A stretch of DNA of 7,612 nt from an uncultured Dialister sp. (GCA_900543455.1 UQRR01000095.1:1-7612); one strand, 5' to 3'. Counted from the first letter of the stretch, positions 1 through 5,210 are shown. Numbers and translations are program-made. The notes: a model not told the origin generated them from the sequence alone.

Positions 1-113
1 TCCATAAATCTGTCAAATGTGAAAACCGGATCTGTGATATCTAGGCACTCAGAAAAAAATGCTGGTAAAATTCCCTGCTTGGGAGTATCATAATACACAG
101 TTAGGTTTTTCAT
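1..113 (-). CDS. Probable transposase, N-terminal fragment cut by the window edge
   Basis: Reading the minus strand from an ATG at 113-111 gives 37 uninterrupted codons to the window edge. The peptide begins MKNLTVYYDTPKQGILP and ends with DITDPVFTFDRFM. From memory, the DPVxTFDxxM pattern after a short polar N-terminus resembles the start of IS1182-like transposases in Firmicutes, so I read this as the 5' end of an insertion-sequence transposase whose body lies outside the window. No strong Shine-Dalgarno precedes the ATG, which is common for transposases. A 15-bp hairpin lies 18 nt upstream of the start, where it could shield the transposase from incoming transcription. The family call rests on a short peptide and is tentative. 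The open frame itself is seen directly. Confidence 0.5.
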   Translation of the reverse strand, partial: MKNLTVYYDTPKQGILPAFFSECLDITDPVFTFDRFM

Positions 114-130
114 TGCAGTTAAATTCTAAC

Positions 131-176
131 ACAAAAAAGGACTTTCGATTTTTGCGAATCAAAAGTCCTTTTTTGT
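131..176 (-). terminator. Strong intrinsic terminator of the porin gene, possibly bidirectional
   Basis: The arms ACAAAAAAGGACTTT (131-145) and AAAGTCCTTTTTTGT (162-176) are perfect 15-bp complements. A 4-bp GATT/AATC extension sits inside the loop after one mismatch. On the minus strand the stem is followed by a T run, 65 nt past the porin stop codon. The mirrored A and T runs would let it work in both directions. It also lies just upstream of the partial transposase and could belong to that element. Confidence 0.85.
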
Positions 177-240
177 ATTCATGGAGCTATTATTTCACAG
201 CCCCTTTTTTGATTCAGATTCGTTTGCGAGAACTCACAAA

Positions 241-1455
241 TTAGAATTTGTAGTTCAGGGAAACTGCCCAAGCGTCGTCCGGATCTGCACCCTTTTCAGC
301 ATCTGCAGCAAATGCATATCTAGCATTCAGCTGTACGTTCTTCTGGAGGGTTACGTTAGCAATAGCAGTCCAGAAAGTCAGGTTTTTAGCTGCTTCAACC
401 TGATCAAGGATATCGGTATGCCAAGCAGTGCCGCCGAAGTAAACATTAGCATCTACATCGTTGTAAGCAACGGACAGATCCCAGGTGCCAGCTTTCTTCC
501 AGTCAGCTTTACCATAGGACAGACCTGCGTTCCAAGCGGTGTCATAGTTATCTGCAGTGGTGTTCTTGTAGTATTCGCCGAATACATTGAACTGCTGAAC
601 CGGAATGTTCAGGCCTACGCCGTATACTTCAGCATTTCCTTCAGTGCCTTCTTTTTCAGCGATGTAGTCAGCATTCAGTTTTGCAAAGCCGAAGTCGTAA
701 GCACCTTTAGCAAAGTAGGTATCTTTCTTACCATCTTCGAATTTATCCAGCTGACCAAAGCCAGTGGTCAAAGACAGTTTTGCATTGTTGTAGGAAACCT
801 GTGCGCCATCATAGCCATTGAGTGCGCCATAGAGCCAGCCACCCTGATCACCGAAAGTAATCGGCTGACGGCCAAGACGTACAGCTACATTCTTGCCAAA
901 GTTATGATTTACATAAATCTGAGACATGGAAGTATTGCCATCATCATTTTTGGCATCTTTAAAATACATATTGGTTACAAACTGACCCTGAACGTAGGTT
1001 GCATCATTAACCTGACCTCTAACGTTCAGACGAATACGGCCATCGTATTTGTCAGCTTTATCAGCGGAGAAGTTGGTGTAACGCATACGAGCGTCGCCGT
1101 TCCAAGAGATGTTGCCGACTTTCTTTTCCAGGTTGGAAACGCGAACGCCGAGGTTTGCGAGTTCGTCAGCGTATTCGCCAGCGAGTTTGTCCAGAGTTGC
1201 CTGCTGTTCAGCGTTCAGCTGGTCTTCTTTAGCCATGAGGCGAGCTACGATCTGAGCCAGTTCGTAACGGGTCATGTTTCTTTCGCCTTTGAAGGTGCCG
1301 TCCGGATAGCCTTCTACGACGCCCTGAGCGGACAGATCGGATACTGCCTGATAAGCCCAGTCATCAGCGGTAACATCGGAGAATGGATTTGCAGCGTAAG
1401 CGGATACGCCAGCGGTGAGTGCTGCTACAGCAGCCAGTGCGAGGATCTTTTTCAT
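241..1455 (-). CDS. ompM: SLH-domain outer-membrane porin (OmpM/Mep45 family)
   Basis: A 404-residue outer-membrane protein. Residues 1-21 are a signal peptide (KK, a hydrophobic Ala/Leu stretch, then AYA before ANPF). Residues about 24-76 form one SLH domain (FSDVTADDWAY, GVVEGYPDGTFKGERNMTRYELAQ). Residues about 78-112 look like a coiled coil. The rest has alternating beta-barrel character and ends in NYKF with the terminal aromatic residue typical of barrel proteins. In Negativicutes such proteins bind polyamine-modified peptidoglycan through the SLH domain and so attach the outer membrane to the wall while acting as porins. The ATG at 1455 was chosen because AAAGGAG (1465-1471) sits 9 nt upstream. 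An in-frame TTG at 1461 would be too close. The gene stands alone, with a terminator downstream and a long structured leader upstream. The family is confident; which OmpM paralogue is unknown. Confidence 0.93.
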   Translation of the reverse strand: MKKILALAAVAALTAGVSAYAANPFSDVTADDWAYQAVSDLSAQGVVEGYPDGTFKGERNMTRYELAQIVARLMAKEDQLNAEQQATLDKLAGEYADELANLGVRVSNLEKKVGNISWNGDARMRYTNFSADKADKYDGRIRLNVRGQVNDATYVQGQFVTNMYFKDAKNDDGNTSMSQIYVNHNFGKNVAVRLGRQPITFGDQGGWLYGALNGYDGAQVSYNNAKLSLTTGFGQLDKFEDGKKDTYFAKGAYDFGFAKLNADYIAEKEGTEGNAEVYGVGLNIPVQQFNVFGEYYKNTTADNYDTAWNAGLSYGKADWKKAGTWDLSVAYNDVDANVYFGGTAWHTDILDQVEAAKNLTFWTAIANVTLQKNVQLNARYAFAADAEKGADPDDAWAVSLNYKF

Positions 1456-1575
1456 AGTCAATCGCTCCTTTGAAAATGTTTGCCCTTTTGTATGTCAGGA
1501 ATTTTCGAAGGATCTCTTTTCGGCTCGAGTGACCGTGTTTCCTCTGCGTAGTCCGAGATGCTTCTTTCTTCCATC

Positions 1576-1666
1576 AGCTTCCGGTCAAGGGCTTGCCCCG
1601 AAGCTAGACTTAGGGTATCACGTCCGGGCGAAGCACTCAATAGGTTGAGCTTTACCCCTAGTTCTA
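1576..1666 (-). promoter_or_regulatory. Hairpin-rich 5' leader of the porin gene
   Basis: Two adjacent structures can be folded by eye. At 1605-1666 an outer stem joins TAGACTTAGGGTA to TACCCCTAGTTCTA with one mismatch, one wobble and a bulge, and encloses a perfect CTCAA-TAGG-TTGAG hairpin at about 1637-1650. At 1576-1605, AGCTTC pairs with GAAGCT around an inner GGGC/GCCC-rich core. I recognise no known riboswitch signature. On the minus strand they would lie in a long 5' untranslated region of the porin mRNA if transcription starts near 1744. Alternatively this could be a separate small RNA. Confidence 0.35.
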
Positions 1667-1750
1667 TATCTTCTACCTTGGTCTAATGTGGAGAACTTTA
1701 CCATAAAATCGGGGGACTTCTCGAAGTGACTACAAGTCATATAGAAATAG

Positions 1751-1778
1751 TCTATAAGTGGAAAAAGAATAATTTGAA
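1751..1778 (-). promoter_or_regulatory. Candidate promoter for the porin gene
   Basis: On the minus strand, TTCAAA (1773-1778) and TATAGA (1751-1756) are separated by 16 bp in AT-rich DNA. This is the best sigma-A-like pair I see upstream of the porin. Its use would give a leader of nearly 300 nt. The -35 box is weak and other starts are possible. Confidence 0.3.
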
Positions 1779-1931
1779 TTGATGTAGACATGAGCAAGGT
1801 GCTGATTTTATCGAATTCTTTTCTTTCCCTAATTTAGAACATATGATCAGCATGTGTCCTTTAATATCCATCCATCGAGCTATGAAAGCACCGTGAATCG
1901 AAATGCTGCTTTCCGGTATGAGGGAAATACC

Positions 1932-1948
1932 GATTCAGTCGCAGAGTC
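1932..1948 (-). repeat. 17-bp dispersed repeat, copy 1 (minus orientation)
   Basis: The minus strand reads GACTCTGCGACTGAATC. It matches 16 of 17 bases of the plus-strand sequence at 5194-5210. Each copy lies just upstream of a 77-bp repeat copy (1981 and 5222). Confidence 0.5.
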
Positions 1949-1980
1949 TTGCGTATTTCGTAGCCGCTCGTGAGCGGGAT

Positions 1981-2057
1981 AGATCCTTCGGCTCAGTTCT
2001 CACCGTTCCGTTTTCCGATTGTCTTCCATCCGACGTTTGACTCCGCTCAGGATGACG
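1981..2057 (+). repeat. 77-bp dispersed repeat, copy 1 (complete)
   Basis: It starts AGATCCTTCGGCTCAG and ends CTCCGCTCAGGATGACG. The copy at 5222-5298 has the same length and ends but a diverged core, and a third copy begins at 7559. ATCCT near the left end can pair with AGGAT near the right end. It is preceded by a small CCGCT-CGTG-AGCGG hairpin at 1964-1977. It is probably a non-coding dispersed intergenic element. Confidence 0.75.
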
Positions 2058-2163
2058 GATCCGAGATGATGCTTTTTCTCATTTCTCATACGAACGGAGC
2101 TTTCAGCCCAATCAATGGGCGAGCTGCCTGCGTGGAACTCCTGCCCCTCTATAAAGTATACCC

Positions 2164-2194
2164 TTAACTTCTTCTTCACTCTATGGATTAAAAT
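2164..2194 (+). promoter_or_regulatory. Weak candidate promoter for the MerR-family gene
   Basis: TTAACT (2164-2169) and TAAAAT (2189-2194) are spaced 19 bp apart, the over-long spacing typical of promoters controlled by MerR proteins. Autoregulation is therefore conceivable. Both boxes are imperfect, and I see no clear dyad in the spacer. Confidence 0.25.
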
Positions 2195-2232
2195 AATGGA
2201 ATCATTACTTATACCGAAAGGAAGAGATGCTC

Positions 2233-2664
2233 ATGGCAGAACATTATTACACGATCAAGGATATCGAAGAGATGACGGGGATCCCGGCTACAGCGATCCG
2301 CTTCTATGATAAGCGGGGACTCCTGGTCTTCTTGAAACGGAGCCCGAATGGGATGCGTATCTTTACGGATCGGGATGTGGAGAAGATCCGTCTGATCCAG
2401 CTGCTTCGCAATCTCGATATGCCTGTCAATGTGATCAGCCGCTACATCGGGCTGGTACAGCAGGGGGATGCGAGCCGGCCGGAGCGCCGCCGGATGATCG
2501 CCTCGCATATAGCGGAGCTGGAGGAGCATCTGCGTGCTCTGCAGGAAGAAATCGAAGCAGCCAAATGCGTCGAGGCATCGCTCGCCGATAGAGATATAAT
2601 GCTACCCCCCCCGAAAAATTTTGGGCTGCCTAAGAAATTGGAACATTTCCTCTCCAGAAAATAG
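2233..2664 (+). CDS. MerR-family transcriptional regulator
   Basis: A 143-residue DNA-binding protein. Residues 5-31 (YYTIKDIEEMTGIPATAIRF, then YDKRGLL) form the MerR winged-helix start, and NGMRIFTDRDVEKIRLI (about 39-55) is the wing and second helix region. Residues about 90-112 (HIAELEEHLRALQEEIEAA) give the antiparallel dimerisation coiled coil. The short C-terminal tail lacks a cysteine-rich metal-binding loop, so the inducer cannot be named. The start is ambiguous. AAAGGA (2217-2222) lies 10 nt from the ATG at 2233 and 4 nt from an in-frame ATG at 2227; I prefer 2233. A C8 tract (2605-2612) lies in the codons for Pro125-127. The stop codon TAG shares its last base with the first heptamer of a repeat array. 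No neighbouring target gene is evident, so the regulon is unknown. Confidence 0.9.
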   Translation: MAEHYYTIKDIEEMTGIPATAIRFYDKRGLLVFLKRSPNGMRIFTDRDVEKIRLIQLLRNLDMPVNVISRYIGLVQQGDASRPERRRMIASHIAELEEHLRALQEEIEAAKCVEASLADRDIMLPPPKNFGLPKKLEHFLSRK

Positions 2665-2698
2665 GGATTAGTGGCTAGGGATTAGGGATTAGGAGCCG
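2664..2698 (+). repeat. Heptamer array at the 3' end of the MerR-family gene
   Basis: Consecutive heptamers GGGATTA, GTGGCTA, GGGATTA, GGGATTA run from 2664 to 2691, followed by GGAGCCG. The first base is the last base of the MerR stop codon. Related arrays occur at 3641-3686 (reverse), 4981-5128 and 7510-7544. Confidence 0.75.
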
Positions 2699-2707
2699 CG
2701 AGTGACT
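2684..2707 (+). repeat. 24-bp direct repeat, left copy, bracketing the A/B hairpin block
   Basis: It begins AGGGATTAGGAGCCG and ends CGAGTGACT. An identical 24-bp sequence in the same orientation lies at 3617-3640, 933 bp away. The bases on either side differ between the copies. Confidence 0.85.
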
Positions 2708-2738
2708 TAAATGCCACTTTCGGGCATCGTCCTTTTAT

Positions 2739-2760
2739 AAAAAATCGACGCGAAGCGTCG
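2739..2760 (-). terminator. Small intrinsic-type terminator on the minus strand
   Basis: On the minus strand, CGACGC-TTC-GCGTCG (2760-2746) is a perfect 6-bp stem followed by ATTTTTT. The only minus-strand gene upstream of it ends at 3664, about 900 nt away across the hairpin block. It may end read-through from the sigma-like gene, or may just be one more repeat hairpin. Confidence 0.45.
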
Positions 2761-2770
2761 CTCCGCGTAA

Positions 2771-2921
2771 GCCTTCCCCGCATGGGGAAGGGGGGACCGC
2801 GATAGCGGGGGATAGGGTGCTTTCGTTTATTCTCGACTTGAGATGATCTCCTTCGCTCTTTTTCATACCGCTAGTACCCTATCCACCCCTTCGGGGCACC
2901 TTCCCCTTGAGGGGAAGGCTT
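2771..2921. repeat. Hairpin cassette A, copy 1
   Basis: About 150 bp. The ends are complementary (GCCTTCCCC and GGGGAAGGC), as are the inner segments GGATAGGGT and ACCCTATCC, so the whole unit can fold back on itself. It also contains local hairpins CCTTCCCC/GGGGAAGG, CCGC-GATA-GCGG and CCCC-TT-CGGGG. A central GACTTGAGAT and the segment CATACCGCTAG are kept in all copies with at most one change. Other copies lie at 3085-3238 and 3404-3552. Confidence 0.85.
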
Positions 2922-2930
2922 GGTGTCGGG

Positions 2931-3074
2931 GATACCGCTATCCCCATCCAACCTCCGCCCCTTCGGGGCACCTCCTTCCTTAGGAAGGAGGGAGTGTCCA
3001 CGCGAGCCCCTTCCCTTGGAAGGGGCTGCCGAGCGCAGCGAGGCGGGGTTGGCTTCTTTTTTGCGGCGAAGCCG
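2931..3074. repeat. Hairpin cassette B, copy 1
   Basis: A run of strong hairpins: CCGCCCC-TT-CGGGGC; CCTCCTTCC-TTA-GGAAGGAGG; AGCCCCTTCC-CTT-GGAAGGGGCT; and GCGGC-GAA-GCCGC after a T run. It is nearly identical to the copy at 3247-3394, differing mainly in a loop and the T-run length. Open frames through it on both strands are by-products of GC-rich repeats, not genes. Confidence 0.85.
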
Positions 3075-3084
3075 CTTTCTTTTT

Positions 3085-3238
3085 GCCTTCCCCATCGGGG
3101 AAGGGGGACCGCGTCAGCGGTGGATAGGGTGCTTTCGTTAATTGTTGACTTGAGACGCATTTTCCCACTTATCTTTCATACCGCTAGAACCCTATTCGGC
3201 TCGCTCCGCTCGCCACCTTCCCCACGAGGGGAAGGCTT
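3085..3238. repeat. Hairpin cassette A, copy 2 (most diverged)
   Basis: Same layout as copy 1, 314 bp further on. The tetraloop in the CCGC/GCGG hairpin is GTCA instead of GATA, and the last loop is ACGA instead of TTGA. The CCCCTTCGGGG hairpin is replaced by CGGCTCGCTCCGCTCG. Confidence 0.85.
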
Positions 3239-3246
3239 TGATACGG

Positions 3247-3394
3247 AAATACCGCTTTCCCCATCCAACCTCCGCCCCTTCGGGGCACCTCCTTCCATAG
3301 GAAGGAGGGAGTGTCCACGCGAGCCCCTTCCCTTGGAAGGGGCTGCCGAGCGCAGCGAGGCGGGGTTGGCTTTCTTTTTTTGCGGCGAAGCCGC
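3247..3394. repeat. Hairpin cassette B, copy 2
   Basis: Nearly identical to 2931-3074. The central loop is ATA instead of TTA, with CCTCCTTCC/GGAAGGAGG unchanged, and the T run is longer. The A+B pair has a period of about 314-319 bp, which points to tandem duplication. Confidence 0.85.
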
Positions 3395-3403
3395 CTCCTC
3401 TTT

Positions 3404-3552
3404 GCCTTCCCCATCGGGGAAGGGGGACCGCGATAGCGGGGGATAGGGTGCTTTCGTATATCGTCGACTTGAGATGCATTTCCTCGCTCTCTTTCATACC
3501 GCTAGTACCCTATCCGCCCCTTCGGGGCACCTTCCCCTCAAGGGGAAGGCTT
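3404..3552. repeat. Hairpin cassette A, copy 3
   Basis: Closest to copy 1 in the middle and to copy 2 at its left end (CCTTCCCC-ATC-GGGGAAGG). The final loop is TCAA. No B unit follows. Instead 3553-3616 holds a GGCGC-TTT-GCGCC hairpin and GC-rich sequence up to the right copy of the 24-bp direct repeat. Confidence 0.85.
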
Positions 3553-3616
3553 AAAAGGAAAGGCGCTTTGCGCCCATAAATATTCGCGGCGAAGACGCCA
3601 CCGCAAGTTTGAAAGC

Positions 3617-3640
3617 AGGGATTAGGAGCCGCGAGTGACT
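3617..3640 (+). repeat. 24-bp direct repeat, right copy
   Basis: Identical to 2684-2707. Its last bases GTGACT join AGTCAC to form the 12-bp palindrome GTGACTAGTCAC, where the heptamer array changes orientation. Confidence 0.85.
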
Positions 3641-3686
3641 AGTCACCAGTCACTAGTCACCAGCTACCAGTCACTAGTCACCAATC
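3641..3686 (-). repeat. Reverse-oriented heptamer array overlapping the 3' end of the sigma-like gene
   Basis: The minus strand reads GGGGATT, then GGTGACT, AGTGACT, GGTAGCT, GGTGACT, AGTGACT, GGTGACT. It is the same family as the plus-strand array at 4981-5128, including the variant GGTAGCT, but inverted. It supplies the last residues and the stop codon of the sigma-like gene. Confidence 0.8.
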
Positions 3687-4236
3687 CCCTGATTTCCTTG
3701 GCATACTTGGACAGCTGTCTTTGGATCCGTTGTTTCTTTCTTGTGATGGACGGGAGACTGTCGCCGGTGCGGGTGGAAATTTCCATGGGCGTCAGCCCCT
3801 GCATCCAAAGGAAAAAGACGGGCTTCTGCTTCTTTGTGAGACGGGCGAGGCGGGCGACGTCTTCGAGCGTGGCCTTCGCCTCGCCGTAGTCGTCAAGCGA
3901 AGTGCCTTCGGCCTGGTCTTCGAGGGTGAGCTCTTCGTGGTCTTCGCGTGTCATTTCCTTGCGGATGCGGTTCATCCGATACCATCTGAGACGGGGCGTG
4001 ATGTAGCCGGCAAAGCTCGGATTCTTCTTCGGATCGTAGCAGGCGGTCTGCTCTAAGAAATGAAGGATGAGCTCCTGCTCGAGGTCTTTGTAGGAAAGAT
4101 CTCGGCAGAAGTTCTGCCGGATGCTTCGGATGAGGGGCTGGTACTGCTGAAGCAGGGCTTCGGCGGCGTCTTTGTCCCCGTGCTGCCAGGCGAGCGCCCG
4201 ACAGATGTCTTTCTGATTCTGTTTTTCGTCGAACAT
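3664..4236 (-). CDS. Sigma-70-family-like factor (regions 2 and 4)
   Basis: A 190-residue protein. Residues about 20-95 resemble sigma region 2 (LLQQYQPLIRSIRQNF, DLEQELILHFLEQTACYD, FAGYITPRLRWYRMNRIRK), with the aromatic/basic segment that in sigma factors melts and reads the -10 box. Residues 133-178 (LTKKQKPVFFLWMQGLTPMEI, then SLPSITRKKQRIQRQLSKY) look like the region 4 helix-turn-helix that reads the -35 box. Size and two-domain layout fit ECF or TcdR/UviA-like sigma factors, or the sigma-like regulators of mobile elements; I cannot decide which. The ATG at 4236 has GGAAAGAG 7 nt upstream. A GTG at 4284 lies at the predicted transcription start and is rejected. The last residues (VTSDW) and the TAG stop are read from the heptamer array, so the original C-terminus may have been altered. 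It is divergent from the thioesterase gene. Confidence 0.8.
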   Translation of the reverse strand: MFDEKQNQKDICRALAWQHGDKDAAEALLQQYQPLIRSIRQNFCRDLSYKDLEQELILHFLEQTACYDPKKNPSFAGYITPRLRWYRMNRIRKEMTREDHEELTLEDQAEGTSLDDYGEAKATLEDVARLARLTKKQKPVFFLWMQGLTPMEISTRTGDSLPSITRKKQRIQRQLSKYAKEIRGLVTSDW

Positions 4237-4286
4237 ATGCGTTCTCTTTCCGGAGCGCGCTCTCTTTTGTATTTCCGGATGCACTC

Positions 4287-4316
4287 AGAATAGCAGAACA
4301 TCCATTTCCTTTCCAA
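4287..4316 (-). promoter_or_regulatory. Promoter of the sigma-like gene
   Basis: On the minus strand, TTGGAA (4311-4316) and TATTCT (4287-4292) are 18 bp apart. TGC directly precedes the -10 box, giving an extended -10. A start near 4280 gives a leader of about 44 nt before the ATG at 4236. Confidence 0.5.
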
Positions 4317-4357
4317 TCACATTCGGTGGCTATAAGCGGCGCATCAAAGCATAAGAA

Positions 4358-4395
4358 ATCCGCATAAGCAGAATGGGCGTTCTGCTTATGCGGAT
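4358..4395. promoter_or_regulatory. Perfect 16-bp inverted repeat between divergent promoters
   Basis: ATCCGCATAAGCAGAA (4358-4373) and TTCTGCTTATGCGGAT (4380-4395) are perfect complements with a 6-nt TGGGCG loop. A further GCATAAG lies at 4349-4355. No clean T run follows on either strand, which argues against an ordinary terminator. It sits between the two promoters and could be an operator, a cruciform, or an insulator for both genes. Confidence 0.7.
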
Positions 4396-4448
4396 GAAGT
4401 TGAACTATCGGCTCGGAGCGCTGGAACTATTTTTTGGTGCAGCGATAA

Positions 4449-4457
4449 TGCTATAAT
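4449..4457 (+). promoter_or_regulatory. Extended -10 promoter of the thioesterase gene
   Basis: TGC followed by a consensus TATAAT (4452-4457). No good -35 box is present at 16-18 bp (only T-rich sequence), as expected for an extended -10 promoter. Transcription would start near 4464, almost at the Shine-Dalgarno AAAGGAGG (4464-4471), giving a leader of about 16 nt. Confidence 0.6.
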
Positions 4458-4479
4458 ATAGGTAAAGGAGGTCTTGCTC

Positions 4480-4968
4480 ATGAATCATCCATTTCCACTG
4501 AATGAAAAAGAGACAGCGCTGCTCCGCAGGGAAGAGGAGCGGCGTGGGATCACGCTCGTCGAATGGCCGAGAAATCCGACGTATAATATGTGCTTTGCCT
4601 GCGGGACGGAGAATCCCATCGGTCTGCACCTGCATTTCTTCCCGCTGCCGCAGGGATGCCTCTCCCTCTTCACGCCCTCTCGCGAGCATCAGAGCTACAA
4701 TGACCGCATGCATGGCGGCCTCATCATGACGCTGATGGATGAGGTGATGGGAAATTATCTCTTCCTGAAAGACGGTATTCCCGCCTATACGGGCAAGATG
4801 GAGAGCCGCTTCCGTCATCCGATCCTTATCGGAGAGACGGTCCTCATCACCTGCGAGGAGGTCCGCCGGAAAGGGCATCTCATCGTCATGAGCGCGAAGA
4901 TCACAAAAGAAGACGGGACAATCGCTGCCGAGGCGACGTCGCATATGATGCTGGGGACGAAGGAGTGA
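4480..4968 (+). CDS. PaaI/YbgC-like hotdog-fold acyl-CoA thioesterase
   Basis: A 162-residue single-domain protein. After a charged N-terminal helix, residues 37-53 (MCFACGTENPIGLHLHF) match the usual opening of 4HBT/PaaI hotdog proteins. Residues 74-91 (NDRMHGGLIMTLMDEVMG) carry the HGG motif and the following acidic pair (Asp87, Glu88) that starts the long hotdog helix and lies at the active site. The later segment GKMESRFRHPI and an EEVRRKGHLIVMSAKI strand complete the fold. Such enzymes hydrolyse acyl-CoA thioesters in the cytoplasm; the substrate cannot be read from sequence. The ATG at 4480 is 8 nt after AAAGGAGG. An in-frame TTG at 4474 is too close. It is monocistronic and divergent from the sigma-like gene, with a heptamer array starting 12 nt after its stop. 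Fold confident, substrate unknown. Confidence 0.88.
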   Translation: MNHPFPLNEKETALLRREEERRGITLVEWPRNPTYNMCFACGTENPIGLHLHFFPLPQGCLSLFTPSREHQSYNDRMHGGLIMTLMDEVMGNYLFLKDGIPAYTGKMESRFRHPILIGETVLITCEEVRRKGHLIVMSAKITKEDGTIAAEATSHMMLGTKE

Positions 4969-4980
4969 CGGGGAACTGGG

Positions 4981-5128
4981 GACTAGTGACTGGTGACTGG
5001 TGACTGGTGACTGGTGACTAGTGACTGGTGACTAGTGACTGGTGACTAGTGACTGGTGACTAGTGACTGGTGACTGGTGACTGGTGACTGGTGACTGGTA
5101 GCTAGGGATGAGTGGCTAGGGATTAGGT
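4981..5128 (+). repeat. 17-unit heptamer tandem array with degenerate tail
   Basis: Positions 4981-5099 are exactly 17 heptamers of two types, GACTAGT (a) and GACTGGT (g), in the order a gggg a g a g a g a ggggg. After one extra base come GCTAGGG, ATGAGTG, GCTAGGG and ATTAGGT (5101-5128). Every unit contains TGA across its junction and type a also contains TAG. A heptamer is not a multiple of three, so all three forward frames are closed quickly. Confidence 0.95.
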
Positions 5129-5193
5129 TTGCGATACGAGAAAACTGCTAGTTTCAAATCTCCGCGGCGCTTAGAGAAACACTGATTAAATCT

Positions 5194-5210
5194 GACTCTG
5201 CGATTGAATC
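5194..5210 (+). repeat. 17-bp dispersed repeat, copy 2
   Basis: GACTCTGCGATTGAATC, the inverted counterpart of 1932-1948 with one difference. It lies in the arm region of an imperfect hairpin GAAACACTGATT...AATCAGCGTTTC (about 5176-5217). Confidence 0.5.

Noticed and set aside
59..244. 61-codon plus-strand open frame at the left edge
   Set aside because: It runs through the terminator hairpin, lacks a ribosome site and overlaps the better-supported minus-strand transposase start.
181..1473. 430-codon plus-strand open frame across the porin region
   Set aside because: It is the antisense shadow of the porin. The minus-strand protein has a signal peptide, SLH domain and barrel end, while the plus-strand translation has no recognisable domain or ribosome site.
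1576..1740. Known structured RNA (6S, SRP, RNase P, tmRNA or a described riboswitch) upstream of the porin
   Set aside because: None of the conserved cores of these RNAs could be found by eye on either strand, so it is left as an unassigned leader.
2664..2691. Telomere-like GGGATTA repeat
   Set aside because: Only a few units, internal, directly behind a gene, and related to other heptamers in the window. There is no sign of a replicon end.
2871..3497. Several overlapping open frames on both strands in the A/B block
   Set aside because: They repeat with the cassettes, are rich in Arg, Gly, Pro and Ser, lack ribosome sites, and arise because GC-rich hairpin repeats have few stop codons.
2664..5128. 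Possible CRISPR array
   Set aside because: The heptamers have no spacers and the A/B units are about 150 bp with near-identical content. No spacer-repeat alternation of 25-40 bp and no cas gene is present.
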